Origin: Vespula vulgaris
Taxonomy: Eukaryota > Arthropoda > Insecta > Hymenoptera > Vespidae
DNA: 64,000 nt
Reading direction: 5' to 3'
Assembly (NCBI RefSeq): GCF_905475345.1
Contig: NC_066594.1
Span: 6,967,501 to 7,031,500 of the forward strand
Every line of letters begins with the position of its first letter. The stretch's first letter is position 1. Under the pieces are notes generated by a model that saw only the letters and a list, made by a program, of their open reading frames with translations, ran no database searches and was not told the DNA's origin. Of the stretch, positions 12,071 through 24,080 are shown piece by piece. The translations under genes were made by a program, and so were the position numbers.

Positions 12071-12097
12071 TTTCGAGAACTCTCTTAGTTCTCGAAA
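12071..12097. repeat. Perfect inverted repeat, 11-bp arms, 5-nt loop
   Basis: TTTCGAGAACT, loop CTCTT, AGTTCTCGAAA. It lies in a complex segment (12015-12190), not in a microsatellite, so composition alone does not explain it. It is short for a microRNA hairpin; a palindromic protein site or chance are both possible. Confidence 0.7.
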
Positions 12098-12264
12098 CAA
12101 GATCAAAGTTAGATTATGTAGTTCTGCTTGAAGCGGTCATGCGTCGACCTCAATTTGAGTCAAATAATTATTATGCGTGCGAAAGGGCTATGTTTCGAGT
12201 ACAATCGATAATTCTTGGCACAGGAAACCATTGCTATAACTTAAATATATCGCTATAAGAAAAT

Positions 12265-12298
<34 letters not shown>

Positions 12299-13362
12299 AG
12301 AGAGAGAAAGACACACACATATATATATACATATAAATCTCAAAGACGTGTACATGTGTAAAAGTACATGTACAAAATTGAATAAAAAATTCGTCGATAG
12401 AAATTTTCTTAATCCTTTCAACTCAAGAAAAAAAAAAGAAAATAAAATATCGTACAGAATTTTGTATTTCTAAATAATTCTATAATTATTAATGAAATAG
12501 GTAAACGATTGTTTATAAACAATATCTTGTAATAATCTCTTATTATTTTGAAGAGAGAAAAGTTTGATTACGTATCGCCTAAGTAAGTAGGTACATTTGG
12601 TTTTGCTCATATTATAATTATCGTACATCGTCTAATATCGTATTCTAACTTGTTGAGAGATGGAGAGAGAAAGAGAAGAAAGGAGACAGACAGAGAGAAA
12701 GGGAGAGAAACTATTAAAAGAACAAACATAATATCACTAAGAAACTTCTTACTGAAAGAAATTGTTATAGTAGTAGTTCGTGTATGCCCTTTCAAAGTTA
12801 TGTATTAAGAATGCATACTCTTCCTATAACTATGTTTTAATTGCAAAACTTAAAAAGCTTGTTAACTGTATATGTTTCTGTATATATTGGATGGGTTCAA
12901 AAGTTTTCTAGATGATATTAAAAATCAATTAATCTTTTTCGTGATTTTTTCGACCAAATTTCTTTTTTTTCTTTCTTTCTTTCTATCTTTTATTATTTTC
13001 CTTTTTTTCTGCATCGTGTACAATTATAAGCTTGAGAACGATTTGAAATGCTAAAATGAAGGAATAATAGTTATCCAAAAAAAAAAAAAAAAACAGTCTG
13101 GGGAAAAAGAGTGTAATCGATTTGTCAAAAATCAACTATAGAACTATTGATCCATCCTGTTGTATAATATGTACGATAAATATTTATCTACCTTAACGAA
13201 TATAATTGATAGCCCTTGATTACGTAATCGAATAATTAGAATATTACATTATCGTGATTGTGATGTTAATTATTAACGACTTCGTATCGAAAGCTTTCGG
13301 ATTTTGTTCGGTCTTATAATCAATATTATCTTTTTATTTATTTATTTATTTATTTTTAATAT

Positions 13363-13409
<47 letters not shown>

Positions 13410-13439
13410 GCCTCTGTCTTTCTTTCTGTATGTGTCAGA

Positions 13440-14060
13440 AACAACGTAGGAGACATTCCGACGACGAAATCAATATTCTCCTATTCCGAATGGCCGTCAA
13501 CGTCGAGGGTAGAACGTGTATCGCGTCGACTCTCGGGTTACAACATTGACTGAACGTGAATTCCTTTTTTTTTTTTATTATTATTTTTCTTTTTCTTTTT
13601 TCTTTTTTACCTTTTTCATGTTCCTCGTTTTTTTTTCTTCTCTTTTTTTTTTCATCTCTCTCAGTGCCGCGCGTGTCGCGAGATTACGTAACTTTTCGAA
13701 GGGAAAAGGTTTGCGCGTGTCGTTCGTCAGTCTAGGACATTCGAGAATCTAATTCAAGAAGAGTGACGTCGCTCGGTCGTTCACTCGTGTCGGTAGATTT
13801 AGGGTGAGAGGGTGAAACAGAGAGAGAGAAAGAGAGAGAGAGAGAGATGAGCGAATGAACGAGAGAGTGAAAAGAGAGAAGAATAAAACCAAGCTGGAGG
13901 TGGAAAAACTGACTGGAGGTGGTTGAGCGTACTCGAAGGTGAGAGGAGTACCGTACCGAACCCGCCGCGGGCTCATGGGGGTAACACCGTTAAACGCGAG
14001 CACCGCAATTTTGCGGTATCGTCGAAAAACGAAACGACCCGGTTGCCTCCATTTTTTGTC
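13440..14060. promoter_or_regulatory. CpG-richer complex block, possible regulatory region
   Basis: This block has clearly more CpG and less repeat than its flanks, apart from T-rich runs at 13560-13650 and a (GA)-rich stretch at 13820-13850. It includes TGACGTCG near 13763, a TCAGT near 13727, a GCCGCGGGC-type GC core near 13968, and a perfect hairpin ACCGCAA-TT-TTGCGGT at 14002-14017. No TATA box at a sensible distance is visible and no open frame is convincing. Promoter, enhancer and unrecognised non-coding exon are all possible. Confidence 0.3.
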
Positions 14061-14155
14061 GTTCTTTTTTTTCTCACTTTTCTTTCTTTCTTCCTCCTTT
14101 TTTTTAATTTATTCCTCACCCTCCAGCCTCTTTTTTCTATTATTTTATTTTTCCT

Positions 14156-14191
<36 letters not shown>

Positions 14192-14651
14192 CTTTTTTCT
14201 ATATTGTTCTTTTTCTTTCTTAATGCTTGGATACGAAAACGTAACTATTAGTTTTTCAAAGTTCGATGAGATTCTTTTGAAATTTTTTTTCTCCTTTTTT
14301 CATGGAAGTTATTTATCGTACGATAGCTAGATATTATATATAAAATACGTAACTATATATATATATATATATATAATGTGATTTTTAAAATATAGAAAGT
14401 ATACATATATACGTGTATGTTACGGTAAATTAATTTGATGAAATTAATTCAAATAATAACGAATTTCGATTAACAGCTTGATCATATTCCGTGACATTGA
14501 TTAGTCTCGATAAGCCATAGTGTAATCATTAATGGAGGACTTAATTTCGAGTAGCCTTATCAGCGAGGTAACGAGTTTCGGAAGCCAGAGGAGAGAAAAG
14601 CACGTGGCGATGAATCTCGCGTATACCCATCTCCACCCTCAACCCAATTCT

Positions 14652-14685
14652 CACACTCACACACACACACACACACACACACACA
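14652..14685 (+). repeat. (AC)n microsatellite
   Basis: About 16-17 AC units, giving an artefactual Thr-His frame on the plus strand and Cys-Val on the minus strand. Confidence 0.95.
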
Positions 14686-15585
14686 TTCATAGGCACACGC
14701 ATACGCATTCTCTTATACGCGCAGAACGCATGGTTATTCGCGAATGACCCATACATAGATGCATCCTCATTATACGTGTCACGTTTGTTCATCGACAAAA
14801 CCAGCCGAGAGCGCGTTATCTACGCGAACCGTTACCTGTTCCAACAAATTTTCTAAACGACCAAAGTAAATATATATCTCCGTATATCCGTGTATATCAG
14901 ACAACCGATTTGTTATAAAATCAAAGATGTCGATGATGAAAATAGTATCATCGTTATTATTACGAGAGGAGGTAGAGAATAGAAGAGAAGAAAAAAAGAG
15001 AAATTTATATTACTACAAATATATTAATAATTTATATAGTAATGCATTTATATTACTACGAATATAATATATTATTAATCGAAGGAGAATTAAAGAAGAG
15101 AAAGAAAAAAAATAATTGTAGATTATTCCTTCTTCTTGAACGGTAGGAGGAGATGGGTTCTCAAAATTTAAGTCTCTAAACGATTTTCAAAAAATCCAAA
15201 ATTTCGAGACTTTCTATGTTAATCCTCTTCTTTCCTTCTCTTTCTTTTCAGATAAAACCACAAGCTTGATAACTTTTTCATAATTCGAAAAAAATAATCT
15301 CGGAAAGGAATAACGGATTTTCTAAAAAAAAAAAAAAAATCGTCTAGGAATCTAGGAACGTTAGATTCATCCTGTATTTACTTAGGTTAATACCTTAAGA
15401 GCCTCGGCTTACAAGCTTCGATCGATACTTAAGACCTTCTGCGAACACGTAACGATATTTCACGTAATCGATTGTCCTTCCTTTCTTTTCTTTCTTTGAT
15501 ATTTTCCTTTTTTTTTTCTTCTTTTTTTTTTTTAATAAAACAGAAACAATTTTTTAATAAAATCCTATTACCCTTATTTGACTCG

Positions 15586-15631
<46 letters not shown>

Positions 15632-16145
15632 GAAATCAAATACGAAAAAGAAAAAAAAAACGAAAAAAAAAAAAATAACATTGTTACGTCAACGGTGACC
15701 TCGTAAGTCGTAATGATTAAAAAAAAAAAAGAAGAAAAAGAAAAAGAGAACAAAAAAAAATTCACTAGGTCGATCGTAGAAAAATCCACCGTCATAATAA
15801 TAAAATGACTTCCGGTTGTGGAGGAATATCCTTTTGTATCGGTCGTGTTGAAAGAGCAAAGCTTTTCGTTGATCTTCCTCCTCTCATATCCGTTCCATCG
15901 ATGTTGTTTTTTCCTTTACTTTCCCCCTCCTATCTCATCCTCTCTCTCTCTCTCTCTCTCTCCTCTCCTTTTTTTTGTCAATTTTGTTCAGCACAGCTGA
16001 CTCTCTTTTTCTCTCTCTTTCCTATATCTTTCGCCATTCTCTCTCTCTCTCTCTTTCTTTCTCTCTGTCTCTCTCATTCTCGTTACTTTGTGTCGACTGG
16101 CAATCGGATCGAAGTCAAACAGCAGTTTTCCAACATCCTATATCG

Positions 16146-16183
<38 letters not shown>

Positions 16184-16597
16184 GTTCTTCTCTTTCTTTC
16201 TCTTTCTCTTTCTATTCTACCCTTATTTCGCTTTACGCTCTTTTAATCGGGACTAGTAGTGATTCCCGGCGCGTTCCACTTGATAGTTACAACGATGCTC
16301 GCCGATTACATCAACGACGACAAAGACGGCCTGCTGGCATGCAACAGGAACGAAAAAAAAAATAAAATAAAAGAAAGAAGTAGTATACTTTGCTTCCAAT
16401 CGATCTCTCGCTCTCCATAATTTTTTTTTTTTCTTTTTCTTTCAGTTTCCTTCCATTTCTCTTTCTCTAGTCTCTACAAATTATCCTTTTCTTTTTTTCG
16501 TAAAAGTTTTTAGTTACAATTGGATCGACACGAATTAGATTTAATAAATTTATCATTTCTTCTTTTCTTCTTCTATATATATCATCGAGTTCAAGAT

Positions 16598-16668
<71 letters not shown>
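16598..16668 (+). repeat. (AAT)n trinucleotide array
   Basis: About 23 pure AAT units, the longest pure trinucleotide array in the window. In one plus frame it reads as poly-Asn within a 62-codon frame; that frame is an artefact. Confidence 0.97.
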
Positions 16669-16669
<1 letters not shown>

Positions 16670-16859
16670 GTGTTGGGGAATCTTAATAGTTATCTTTCGA
16701 ATGATTAATGCGATCATTTTTTATCGATCTTCCTTCTCTTTTTTTCTCTTTTTCTGTTCTCTTATTTCTTTTTTTTTTAATTTAAAATAACGAAAATGAT
16801 TGGATGAAAGAAGATAAAAAAAAAAAATGCAGAAAGAAAAAAAGAACTAATGAATCTCG

Positions 16860-17190
16860 GTAATCGAATGCGTGAGTTTTGTTCTAGGATTTAGGATTAA
16901 CGTTGTACACTTATCTCTTTAATAGGGCAACATGGTCGTATTATCTTCGATAGATTTCATCGATTAACCCTATCATCCATTATACCTAATTATGCACTTT
17001 ACTCGACCTCCGTAGGCGCACGCGTTCTCTCCGTTTCTCGATGTGTCTCCATTGAAAATGAATTGCTCGTTACCCGTTTACCATTATCATGTAACTTGGC
17101 CTCGTTGCAATTAACTGATAGATCGTGTTACTGGTAAGTGCACATTCCAATTGTTTTGCTAATGTCGGCTAATTATAAGCAATTATCCTA
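16860..17190. promoter_or_regulatory. Complex low-repeat island, candidate conserved non-coding element
   Basis: About 330 bp almost free of simple repeats in a repeat-dense neighbourhood. Its 3' end is rich in homeodomain-type cores (TAATTA at 17170-17175 and another AATTA a few bases on). It also holds the donor-like GGTAAGTGC near 17130. Frames on both strands are short. The call rests on contrast with the surroundings; conservation was not tested. Confidence 0.25.
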
Positions 17191-17768
17191 TTAAAAATAT
17201 TGATATTGTTACTAATCGATTACATATCGATTACATAATTGATTAAACATAACGGAATAATAAAATCGTCATTTTTTTATCAACATATTTTACATACGTA
17301 TAAATAAAATTAATGCAATTAATATTTTGTTAACGTTAAAGGAGAGAGAAGGGAAAAACATTTATTTCTTTTTCTTTCTTTTTTTTTTTGTAATTACAGA
17401 AAAACGAAAACTAAGAGAAATTTGTTTTTTTAGGAATATTAGAAAGCCGTAAGTAAATTTGTCGCGAGTAAACAATTTTGAACGAAGTTCTATACGAAGA
17501 TACAAAATTATTTATGTTGAATATATATAAAGAAAAAAAAGATATAAAAGAGTTCAAAAAACATTTAGATAAAAATATTGACGACACTTCGAATATACGC
17601 TAACACTCACAGTAGTATCAATTAAGCGAAACGAGATTGACATAATGTATCGAATCGATAAATCAAATATGATCCTTTACAAAATTATCTCAAAAAAAAA
17701 AAAAGAGAAAAAAGAAAAGAAAAGCAAAAAAAGAAGATAAAAATACTAGTTTAAAAAAAAGTTTCGTA

Positions 17769-17771
<3 letters not shown>

Positions 17772-17822
<51 letters not shown>
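17772..17822 (+). repeat. (CT)n microsatellite
   Basis: About 25 pure CT units. Confidence 0.95.
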
Positions 17823-17827
<5 letters not shown>

Positions 17828-18167
17828 AGCTCTCTTTCCGTGACGATTTGTGCGATCAGTCAAATTTTGATTTTTTTTTTTTCTTTCCGATACATCATGA
17901 TCGAATAGCGACCAACTCGAAAATCCATGTCGGATTTATCATGCACGTGATAACGCATAGGATGCATAGGACTCCTCTCGTTAGTATATATGTCTGTTTA
18001 TTTGTTCGTGCGCACGTGTATATGTATGTCATAGGCATATATGCATAAAGCTAAAATACACATCTATATTCGACGTAGGTAGATTAACACTGTATTAGAT
18101 ACACAGTTTCAAGTTTCCACAAATGTAGGTCAGTCCTGTGTTGGTTATGTATGAGTATTCTCATCTG

Positions 18168-18219
18168 TTTCCTTCCTTCCTTCCTTCCTTCCTTCCTTCC
18201 TTCCTTATTTCCTTCCTTC
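18168..18219 (+). repeat. (TTCC)n tetranucleotide array
   Basis: Thirteen or so TTCC units with one TTATTTCC interruption; the complement of the (GGAA)n arrays elsewhere. Confidence 0.95.
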
Positions 18220-18659
18220 GATCCATTGTTTCTCAATTTGGTATGGCCACTGAACTCCTCTCTCCTTTTACTTTTCTTTAATATAACGTAACATATACAT
18301 TATTAATGAATTTATTCAAATACCGTATCATTCAATTTTATATTGTTATGTGCTTGTTAAATCAAGTATACGTATGTATATATATATATATATATGTATA
18401 TAATATAATATAATTAACAGTAAGTATTTTGTAGAAATAAAGGGAACAAAGAAAAGAATAACGATGTTAAAAATTATATTAAAGATTAAAAACACACACA
18501 CATATATGTATGATTTTTCTCTCTTTCTCATAACACTTCGAAAAACTGCAAACGATCGTAGATCGACGATTTAAAAAAAAAAAAGAAGAAGAAGAAGAAG
18601 AAATGAGAAATAACGAAGAAAAGAAAAAAGAAGCCATAGAAGATATTCGCGAATTGCAA

Positions 18660-18900
18660 AATAGGCTAATTAGGTAGTAAGGATATAAGTTATACTCCGA
18701 CTTAGCAAGGATCTAATTATAAACTGGTCTCATAAATATGCTGTAGAGGACGAAAGTGGGATAACGGGGTTGATTGGGAGTAGGGGACATGTGGAGTACA
18801 CTTATAACGAGCGTAATAATTGCTGATATCGGAATTGGGTCGATTGAGCTATGTTTTTGAGGTCGCTCACAAACGTAGTGACGTCCGTAGGTAACTAACT
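18660..18900. other. Complex low-repeat island
   Basis: About 240 bp without microsatellites, immediately before a (CT)n array. It includes AGTGACGTCC near 18878, a CRE half-site context, and several GGATAT/GGATCTAATTA stretches. No open frame longer than a few tens of codons. Candidate regulatory DNA only, by contrast with the flanks. Confidence 0.25.
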
Positions 18901-18909
18901 ACATACATA

Positions 18910-18914
<5 letters not shown>

Positions 18915-18960
<46 letters not shown>
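18915..18960 (+). repeat. (CT)n microsatellite
   Basis: About 23 pure CT units. Confidence 0.95.
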
Positions 18961-18966
<6 letters not shown>

Positions 18967-19490
18967 CTATTTCTCTGTCTCTGTTTCTCTAATTGACTCT
19001 GTTTCTCTGTTTCTGTTACTCCAAGTATAAAACGTATCTTCTAATTCTTTCTCTCTTTTATTTTCCCCACCTTCACTTCCTTTCTCTCTTCCTCCTTCCA
19101 TTCTTCCCCTTCTCCTCTTCCACTTCTTGACAAGAATCTTCCGCTCGACGAGAATCTTTCGATATCATTTAATAATAATTAATCGAGAAAAGTGTTGAAC
19201 TGAAAATCGATAGCGTTAGTTATCAGTTTTCAATGGTCCATTAACGTTACGAGACGATTCAAAAGAAAGAAAGGAAGGAAGGAAGGAAGGAAGGAAGGAA
19301 GAAAAAAGGAGAAAGAATAAAAAAAAGAAAAAAAGAAAGGAAAGAAAGAAAATCCGGTTACCTACCTCTTATAAGAAGATATCCTCGGTTCTCAAACTTT
19401 CGGCTACTTTTCTATGAAATTTCAATGAAACTTGATTAATTAAGAAAACGACGGATGAGTCGATCTTCTAAATTCATGAAAGAAAAAGAA

Positions 19491-19537
<47 letters not shown>

Positions 19538-20700
19538 GAGAGGAAAGAGAAAGATTTATTCGCAAAGACGGAATAATTTGACGAGTTGATAAACTTTCGA
19601 CAATTTAATCTCGTATGATTGGAAAATGAAAACTCGATTATGGAAAATACGTTTTCGTAATTTTCAATTAATTGAAGAAAATACACGTACGTACGTATGA
19701 AACGTATGCGTGTATGCACGTACGTGTATTTATGTTTTCGTTAAGAGTAAATTCGGAACGTGCATTGTAAACAGACTCGAAGTCATGTCGAATATCAACA
19801 TGAATACTCATGCTACTCACCTCAATCGGACATTATCGATGTATCGTGAATTTCGATTAGAAGATCATCGTATCAATCGCGAAGACGATCGATGGATCTC
19901 GTTGTGTCTCGGGCGATTGATTTCGGCAGATATAGTCCAATTTACATTGGCCAATTCTCCCTTAGTCTTGTTATGTAACATTCGAATGCGATAAGATAGT
20001 CGATCGGTATAATTATCCATTTGAGATGCTCGATCAAAATATAATTATTCGATCGGTCGAACGTTTACATCGATGATTCGATCTTTCGTGGATTACCTAT
20101 CTCTCATAAATAAATATATAAATGAATAAGTAAATAAAGAAGATAAATGAGAAGTAAAAAACCATGAAAATAATTTTATAATCTTACTATCGTAATCCAT
20201 TGTAATGTAATGCATCGAATTTAATAGTAATCGGGATGCAATATTAATTCTTTATAGAGTATAATAAAGAATTTAGTAATCGGCATGTTGAGATGTGTAT
20301 TTTATCGTAGATGATAATTGAAGATAAGGTTTTGGTAATGATGATAATAATAATTATCATAATGTATATGATAACGATGATTATAGAGATGATGATGATG
20401 ATGATGATGATGATGAAATAATAATAAAATAATAATAATAATAATAATAATAAACTGGAAATGAAATGGAACGTAACACCCATTGAGATTCGAATGAGAT
20501 TAACGAAACGACATAGGTATGTTAAAAAAAGAAAAAAGAAGAAGAAGAAGAAGAAAACGAATAAAGAGATTAGATAGTAGATAAAAGAAGAAATAAAAGA
20601 AAAAAAAGAAGAGAAACGTGTCACCAGAGAGGTTGTATCTCCGAGTCTCTTGAAAAGCGCAGATTGCTTGGGTGGTTAAATCTGAACGATATAACGACAC

Positions 20701-20760
20701 TACATTGCATTGCATTGCATTGCATTGCACTGCACTGCACTGCATTGCACAGTACTGCAC
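20701..20760 (+). repeat. TGCAT/TGCAC pentanucleotide array
   Basis: Units of CATTG change midway to CACTG and end in imperfect TGCACAG copies. It is one of two pentanucleotide arrays in the window (the other at 474-549). The T-to-C change spread over adjacent units suggests local expansion after a point mutation. Confidence 0.9.
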
Positions 20761-21052
20761 AGCACGTCGTCGCTCGTTTCCCTTTTCTTCTCGTTTTATC
20801 TTACTAGAGAGATTTTCTCCAAACGAAGAGTAAGAAGAAGAAGAAGAAGAAGAAGACGCCAAGAGACGGTCTCAGCGTTCCCTCTCGAGCGTAAATTTGG
20901 CATACAAGTTGGACGAGGAGAAGGAGAAGGAAGAGGAAGAGGAGGGGGAGGAGGAGGAGGAGGAGAAAATTCTCGTAAGAAATCGGACCAACCGAAGGAT
21001 TTGGAGAGATAAGGAAAAAACAAAGAAAAGAAACAAAATAAAAATAAAAAGA

Positions 21053-21091
21053 AGAAGGAAGGAAGGAAGGAAGGAAGGAAGGAAGGAAGGA
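21053..21091 (+). repeat. (GGAA)n tetranucleotide array
   Basis: About nine pure GGAA units. Confidence 0.95.
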
Positions 21092-22017
21092 GTGAAAGAG
21101 TTGTCCGTGTGTGAGTTTTGTCGCATTAAACCATCCCCAAGTTTAATTAGAGTCACCTTAATCGCTAACGTTTCCCGTTTATATCCGGCACTTTCTTCCT
21201 CTCTGTCTCTCTCGCTCTCCTTCCGTTTCTCTGTCTCAATGTCTCCTTCTCTGTAATTTGCTTCGTAGAGAACGACAGAGCTGTAGGTTAAAACTGGCGA
21301 CAAAATTGCGTTGTACAGTTTCCCTATGCGTTCTTCTCCTATGTGAACAATTTTCGAAAATTTTCCAATTTGGATTCTCTCTTCTTTTTCTTTTTTTTTT
21401 CTCTCTCTCTCTCTCTCTTTTGCGATAGTTCGATTAAACGTGTATACATTTATTATGTGTACGTACGTACGTACGTATGTATGTGTATATAGATATGTAC
21501 ATATGTAAATACGTGTAAAAAAAAAGGGAAAGGAATATATCGACAAAGAATTAATTAAATTCGTACGAATAAATAAATTTCGATTGAAGCGCGATAAATC
21601 AATTACTTCGATTTCCTTTTACCTTTTTCTCCTTCTTCTTGCCTTTTTTTTTTTCCTCTTTCCTTTTTCTTCCTCCTTTTCTCTTATTTTCTCTCCTCTC
21701 CTAGCAGTTTCCTCCAGCTTTTTTCTCCATTCTTTTTTCTCCATGTTCTTATCGTTAATCGTATTCCCTCTTTGATCTTCTTATAATAATGAAATGGTGG
21801 TTATATAAGATCTTTTTGTAATAAGTTTAATCTTGTTCGTCTTCCGTTCTTCTTCCGCCAAGAGTGGCTCGGTGAATAGGGTAAAGGGGTGGTCGAGGGA
21901 ATGGGAAATGTTAAAGACGATCGTTGTGTCAGCGTTTCAAATGAAGTACGGTAACCAAGTTGAAATTTGTTTAATCGCGAACGTAGATTTCGCGCGTGCG
22001 AGTAACGAAGGATATAA

Positions 22018-22059
<42 letters not shown>

Positions 22060-22296
22060 GTACATTATACAAAGAGAGAAATGCTTATGGAAGCTTTCGT
22101 GTTTCTGACGTAGGAGAGAGAGAGAGAGAGAGAGGGATGGGGGAGGAGGGAACGGAGGACTGAAACGTAGCTATGTATTGTTCGTCCGCTTTGAGGAACA
22201 ATACATTTCCTACTTCATTCATCCGCCAACAATTACACGAAATTAATGGAAATGAAAATCAGAATGCAATGCCTTAAGAAAGGGTAATGAATAGTT

Positions 22297-22339
<43 letters not shown>

Positions 22340-22362
22340 CTCTTTATCTCTCTTTTTCTGCT

Positions 22363-22395
<33 letters not shown>

Positions 22396-22535
22396 GTCTA
22401 TCTATCTGTCTCTCTTTATCCGTCCTATAGTTTGCTAGAAATCGCGAAAACGTATTGTTACTGTTTTCCTTTTCAACCGACAACGTTGGTATACCGATTA
22501 ATTATATACGTAATTGCTATGTTTAAGAGTGTACC

Positions 22536-23021
22536 TTTTGATTGGCATTTGTAATCGACAAGAATGAGAGTTAAAGAGAAAGAGAGAGAGAGAGGAAGTG
22601 AGTACTAATTTTAATTAAGGAAAACGTTCTCTCGTATAGATTTCTTTCTTTCTTCGTCTAATCGTATATTGTAAAAAATTATATAAATTTATGTGTGTGC
22701 GTATAAGTAGATAATAATTTTTCTTCTTTTTTTTTTCTTTTCCTTGTAAATATCGAAAAATTTGATTGGTATTTATGATCGATAAGAAAGACAGAGAGAG
22801 AGAGAGAGGGAGGAGAGAGAGAGAGAGAGAGAGCTTATTTTAATTAAGAGAAACGTTCCCTTGTACAAATTTATTCATTCTCCGTGTGATCTTGTACTAT
22901 AAAAAGATAATAATTTCTCTACCTTTTATCTTTTTTTTCTACAAACATATAAAAATTTGATTGGTATTTGTGATCGATAAGAAAGATAGTGAGAGATAAA
23001 TAGATAGATAGATAGAGAGAT

Positions 23022-23056
<35 letters not shown>

Positions 23057-23160
23057 TCGAAAGACCGAAAGAACTTATTCTAATTAACGAGAAACGTTCT
23101 CTCGTACAAATTTATTCATTCTTTTAATCGTCTACTACGATATAAAAAAAAAACGTATCT
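22536..23160 (+). repeat. Three diverged tandem units of about 200-225 bp
   Basis: Units start at 22536, 22761 and 22956. Each begins TTTGATTGG(C/T)ATTT, then (T/G)ATCGA(C/T)AAGAA, a (GA)n block of variable length, TTAATTAA(G/C)GA, AACGTTC(T/C)C, a TTATTCATTC-like stretch and a T-rich run. Units 1 and 2 also share ATAATAATTT before the next unit. The GA block sits at the same relative place in every unit, so the microsatellite was duplicated with its flanks. The third unit gained an internal (GATA)n. No coding potential is visible. Confidence 0.8.
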
Positions 23161-23494
23161 ATGTCCGTACATATACATATATACACATGCATACGCGTCT
23201 ATACATATATCATAATTTATTTATTTATTTATTTTTTTTTTATAAAAATATATACATAAAGAAATAAATAAAAAAGAAACTTTCGCGCGCCAAAAAGAGT
23301 AGAGGACGAAAGAAGAAAAATAAAAGTAAAAAAGAGGAAGAAAAAAAGTATGAAATTCGTCCTTTTATCAGTGATTTCTTTAGAATCCACTTTACTACTG
23401 TACTGTAAATATACATTTGTAAATAAAAAGAGATATATATACCCTCGTAGAGAGAAAAAGAGAGAGAGAGAGAGAGACAAAAAGAGATAAAAAG

Positions 23495-23546
<52 letters not shown>

Positions 23547-23840
23547 GGTACGAGTCGAGAAGGAAGATAAAGTCCGTTTCAAAATTCGAAGTGCCATCTC
23601 GAAGAAAGCTCCTTCTCTTTCTCTTTCTCTACCTTTTTGACAAGACGTTGGAAGCATCCGTCGTTGACGAAGGGTTGAATAAAGAAAAGAGGAGGGTAGA
23701 AGGGTAGAGATTGGAGAATGGAGAGAGGGGTGCTTGGCAAACAGAAGGGAGAGTCTGTCGACTGGGAACGGTTTCGTTGAATATATATATAAAAAAAAAA
23801 TAAAAAAATAAAAAAAAGATACAGCATGGAAGGAGAAGCA
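23161..23840. other. AT- and repeat-rich non-coding DNA
   Basis: Short TTTA/ATTT runs near 23217-23231, (GA)n at 23459-23476 and (AT)n at 23503-23544. Bases 23570-23780 are moderately complex and purine-rich. No gene is supported. Confidence 0.8.
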
Positions 23841-24080
23841 TAGGGAAAGAGAAGAGAGGGGGTAGTTGCGGGTCTAGCGGGGATGAGTTGTAGTCGAGGG
23901 TAGTGAGAGACTGTTGGCGGGTGGCAGGTGACGGGTGGGGGGATATGAGGGACGTCATCCTCCTCACCGCATAAAAATTCCTCGGGTCACCGTGAATTGA
24001 TAACGGTGAGAGCTCGTGACGTTTTAATTAGAGTAAAATGCGACAAGAATGCTACGACGTTCTCTCGCGAGAGATTCTTG
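23840..24080. promoter_or_regulatory. G-rich block with CRE-like site and TCTCGCGAGA, candidate promoter region
   Basis: Bases 23860-23940 are G-rich on the plus strand, with many GGG runs. GACGTCAT, a near-full CRE, lies at 23951-23958. TCACCGT (23987-23993) and ACGGTGA (24003-24009) form perfect 7-bp inverted arms, and CTCACCG at 23963 is another copy of the arm. TCTCTCGCGAGAGA at 24061-24074 is a perfect 14-bp palindrome whose core TCTCGCGAGA is a known promoter-enriched motif in animals. No TATA box is placed to suit, and no transcript is visible downstream. Confidence 0.35.

Larger units (their letters stand above)
8523..13439. other. AT-rich non-coding tract
   Basis: No gene is supported. 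It contains (CT)n at 9593-9617, (TTG)n at 9810-9836, (AT)n at 11961-12009, (GA)n at 12266-12294, a (TTTA)n run at 13332-13355 and (CT)n at 13366-13399. Complex patches lie at 8940-9110 and 9370-9480; the minus-strand frame over 8889-9200 (103 codons) is not low complexity but matches no family I know. Bases 12015-12190 are complex and hold a hairpin (annotated). Long A/T homopolymers occur at 10063-10079 and 13077-13093. Confidence 0.75.
14061..18659. other. Repeat-rich non-coding tract with one complex island
   Basis: No gene is supported. It contains (CT)n runs at 14157-14186, 15940-15962, 16041-16052 and 16151-16178; (AC)n at 14652-14685; (AT)n at 15592-15627; (AAT)n at 16598-16668; (CT)n at 17772-17822; and (TTCC)n at 18168-18219. 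Bases 14530-14650 and 14740-14850 are complex. The longest frame (15805-16365, 186 codons) is mostly Ser-Leu from CT arrays. Bases 16860-17190 are the cleanest complex island and are annotated separately. Confidence 0.8.
18901..22535. other. Repeat-rich non-coding tract
   Basis: No gene is supported. Arrays: (CT)n 18915-18960, (GGAA)n 19270-19303, (GA)n 19495-19532, (GAT)n 20389-20415, (AAT)n 20428-20454, TGCAT/TGCAC pentamers 20701-20760, (AAG)n 20833-20855, (GGAA)n 21053-21091, (AT)n 22021-22052 and (CT)n 22309-22334. A plus frame at 19710-19994 (94 codons) and one at 21833-22108 have mixed composition for about 60 codons each but match no known family; the second ends in (AT)n. I regard both as chance. 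Confidence 0.8.

Noticed and set aside
15805..16365. Plus-strand frame of 186 codons
   Set aside because: Mostly Ser-Leu from four CT tracts; mixed ends match nothing.
16520..16708. Poly-Asn open frame
   Set aside because: Direct translation of the (AAT)n array; flanks are AT-rich and not gene-like.
19710..19994. Plus-strand 94-codon frame of mixed composition
   Set aside because: It starts in TACG/TATG repeat DNA; no domain, no neighbouring exon signals. Chance frames of this length are expected in 64 kb.
20872..21546. Minus-strand frame of 224 codons
   Set aside because: Ser-rich, Phe-Leu-Pro-Ser and Arg-Glu runs come from GGAA and GA arrays; the middle part of mixed composition is short and unrecognised.
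22536..23160. CRISPR-like spaced repeats (also at 33353, 50804 and 60013)
   Set aside because: Units are long, diverged and few, with no uniform spacers, and the DNA is eukaryotic.
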